From positions 19,945-83,944 of the forward strand of contig JARFRB010000033.1 of NCBI GenBank assembly GCA_029287455.1: DNA of 64,000 nucleotides. The letters are read 5' to 3'. Position numbers and translations under genes: made by a program. Of the stretch, positions 62,562 to 64,000 are shown one piece after another. Position 1 is the stretch's first letter. The number at the start of each line of letters is the position of its first letter. The stretch comes from Pelagibius litoralis (lineage in GTDB: Bacteria > Pseudomonadota > Alphaproteobacteria > Kiloniellales > DSM-21159). The notes below the pieces were generated by a model that searched no databases, was not told where the DNA came from, and was given only the letters and a program-made list of their open reading frames with translations.

Positions 62562-63710
62562 TTACTCCGCCGGATGAGCGGCCGGTTCGTGGGCCGACTC
62601 GCCCAGGGTTTCCGCGACCCAGATATTGTGGTGCTCGCGGGCCCAGTTAATGTCCACCTTGCCGCTGCCCATGGCGGCAAAGGCGCCTTCCATGCCCACG
62701 GAGCCGATGTAGATGTGGGCAAGGATCACCGCGATCATCACGACACCCACCACGGCGTGCCAGACGGTGCTCAACTGCATCTCCATAATGGGCGAGACTT
62801 CCGTCGGCAGCGAGAAGCCGATGCTATTCAGGATGTTGAATGTCTTTGCCCAAACCGGCATCTCGAAGGGGAACATGAGCGAAAGCCCGGAAAGGGAGAG
62901 GCTAAGCCCACCGAGCACGACGAGCCAGAAGATAAGCTTCTGCCCGGCGTTGAACTTCTTCGAAGGCGGGTGGACCCCCTTCATGAAGATGCCCCCGCCC
63001 TTCGCCAACCAGATGAGGTCGTACTTGTTGGGAATGTTGTGGCGGACCCAGATGATGAACATCAACGCCACACCCAGCATGAAGGGGAAAGCAATATAGT
63101 TGTGGGCATACTTCCCGGCGATGGTGAGGGTCGCGAAGATCTCCTTCCCGAACAAGGGCATCAGGAAGTACTTGCCCCACAGGATGTTGATCCCGGTGAT
63201 GGCGAGTACGATGAAGGAGACGGCGGTGATCCAATGCACGAAACGCTCGAAGCCGCCGAAGCGCTCGATCGTTTCGCCTGTCGGAGAGGGACCCGCGTCG
63301 ATCTTGATCCGCCCGCGCAGCAGGAAGAACAGCGCCAACAGCGCGATCATTCCCAACAAGACCCAAGCGCCGTAGGTCTTCAGCGGCCCATTGCGGATGG
63401 CCCGCCAGTTGTCCCCTTCCGACTGGATGAGCACACCCGCTTTCTGATCCGGAATGGACACGCTTCCTTGGGCGCCGCCACGCAGCGCGCGCCACAGCTC
63501 CGCGTCGCTCGCGCTGCCCAAGGTATTACCGGGCACCGTGCCGCCAGCGGGCTGCTCCGGCACAACTTCCCGACCTTGGGTCTGCGCCATGCTTTCGCTG
63601 GGTAGCGAAATCAGAACGCTCAGCGCCACCATGAAACTCAGGCCGAAGGCGCGGATCCCTAGCATGCCGGCACGCTCGCGCCACTTGGCCTTGCGATCAA
63701 GCAACTTCAT
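62562..63710 (-). CDS. Formate dehydrogenase gamma subunit (membrane cytochrome b)
   Basis: Membrane anchor that takes electrons from a periplasm-facing formate dehydrogenase to the quinone pool. 382 residues: signal peptide, a ~70-residue periplasmic segment, one extra helix (WVLLGMIALLALFFLL), then the four-helix FdnI/FdoI-type cytochrome b domain with haem-ligand histidines in RFVHWITAVSF, KYAHNYIAFPF, STVWHAVVGV and LAHIYIGS. The C-terminal NWAREHHNIWVAE motif is typical. The extended N-terminus is a feature of alphaproteobacterial versions. The catalytic and iron-sulfur subunits are expected to the right of the window. It is distinct from the soluble NAD-linked enzyme at 54630-59134. Confidence 0.92.
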   Translation of the reverse strand: MKLLDRKAKWRERAGMLGIRAFGLSFMVALSVLISLPSESMAQTQGREVVPEQPAGGTVPGNTLGSASDAELWRALRGGAQGSVSIPDQKAGVLIQSEGDNWRAIRNGPLKTYGAWVLLGMIALLALFFLLRGRIKIDAGPSPTGETIERFGGFERFVHWITAVSFIVLAITGINILWGKYFLMPLFGKEIFATLTIAGKYAHNYIAFPFMLGVALMFIIWVRHNIPNKYDLIWLAKGGGIFMKGVHPPSKKFNAGQKLIFWLVVLGGLSLSLSGLSLMFPFEMPVWAKTFNILNSIGFSLPTEVSPIMEMQLSTVWHAVVGVVMIAVILAHIYIGSVGMEGAFAAMGSGKVDINWAREHHNIWVAETLGESAHEPAAHPAE

Positions 63711-63750
63711 TGGTTATCCCCAGTTATGGCTCACCCGCAGTCTCGGGTGG

Positions 63751-63948
63751 TCAAAGCATACTTTGATTGCGGGCACGGGCGCGCAGCGCCTCCAATTCAG
63801 CGTCCTCCAGGGAGCGATCGGGCTTGCCCAAATAAGTGCCCTTCTCATAGCGCAGCACGCGATCCTGCTCATCGGGGTCGCAACCGCTTAGCATGAGGCT
63901 CGCGGCAATCACCGCCACCCCCGCCAAAATCGACTTGGCTCTTCGCAT
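63751..63948 (-). CDS. Small lipoprotein in formate dehydrogenase locus
   Basis: 65-residue lipoprotein: signal peptide with lipobox LMLSGC (Cys at residue 23), then a short polar tail VLRYEKGTYLGKPDRSLEDAELEALRARA. AAGG lies about 8 nt before the ATG. It is 40 bp upstream of the gamma subunit gene and probably first of the visible genes in the same transcript; function unknown. The KGTYLGKPD segment is a pattern I associate with short alphaproteobacterial lipoproteins near respiratory genes, but I cannot name a family. Confidence 0.75.
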   Translation of the reverse strand: MRRAKSILAGVAVIAASLMLSGCDPDEQDRVLRYEKGTYLGKPDRSLEDAELEALRARARNQSML

Positions 63949-64000
63949 TTTGTTGACCTTGCTTCTCCAGACCCCCAGTAAGCCCTAAGCCGACCCATGT

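Noticed and set aside
62091..63605. Plus-strand 504-codon frame opposite the formate dehydrogenase gamma subunit
   Set aside because: Antisense shadow of a conserved cytochrome b with no domain of its own.

Overview
The window looks like a chromosomal piece of a free-living alphaproteobacterium, most likely a marine or saline Rhodospirillales-type organism. This is an inference from gene content, not a database match. Pointers are ctrA and chpT (the alphaproteobacterial cell-cycle phosphorelay), a ChpT-linked DUF3553 gene, homospermidine synthase, a rhizobial-type glycerol ABC transporter, an OpgH/OpgD osmoregulated glucan pair, a tungsten/molybdenum NAD-linked formate dehydrogenase of the two-subunit Methylobacterium type, and high GC throughout. 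No rRNA, tRNA, CRISPR array, insertion sequence or prophage was seen.

Layout. 1-6736: glycerol catabolism, with glpR, glpD, a large periplasmic glycerol-binding protein and the start of an ABC ATPase on the minus strand, and glpK divergent. 6758-11422: Na/phosphate symporter, metallo-beta-lactamase-fold hydrolase, and glucan synthase OpgH, all minus. 11423-30069: a long exopolysaccharide region. It has a LuxR-type regulator with a degenerate receiver behind a sigma-54-type promoter, initiating glycosylphosphotransferase, Wzy-like polymerase, Wzz/BY-kinase fusion, four glycosyltransferases, a Wzx-like flippase, an ArnT-like membrane protein, a membrane-anchored PQQ-type sugar dehydrogenase fused to cytochrome c, and a secreted pectin-lyase-fold protein. 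No Wza-type outer-membrane channel is present. 30402-39610: homospermidine synthase, a pentapeptide-repeat protein, an unlinked MreB with an unknown partner, a glutathione S-transferase, an MscS-type channel and a Tat-exported OpgD/OpgG.

39846-45506: a methylated-amine demethylation block of non-pyrrolysine MttB homologue, dimethylglycine-dehydrogenase-like flavoprotein and homocysteine S-methyltransferase. 45588-49095: fliI with a FliJ-like gene, divergent ctrA, and a shrunken cheA pseudogene. 49316-52144: an Fbp-type iron permease and binding protein with Fur-like sites but no ATPase. 52501-54603: polysaccharide deacetylase, chpT, DUF3553. 54630-60210: soluble formate dehydrogenase beta and alpha followed by an exported ankyrin protein. 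60263-63948: on the opposite strand, the tail of a second, membrane-bound formate dehydrogenase locus: lipoprotein, cytochrome b gamma subunit, secreted protein, a WD40-cytochrome c fusion, and a 42-residue membrane peptide.

The most promising unexplained systems are the WD40-cytochrome c / micropeptide set beside the formate dehydrogenase gamma subunit, and the electron-transferring sugar dehydrogenase plus pectin-lyase-fold protein at the end of the exopolysaccharide cluster. The cheA scar is the clearest sign of recent genome reduction.
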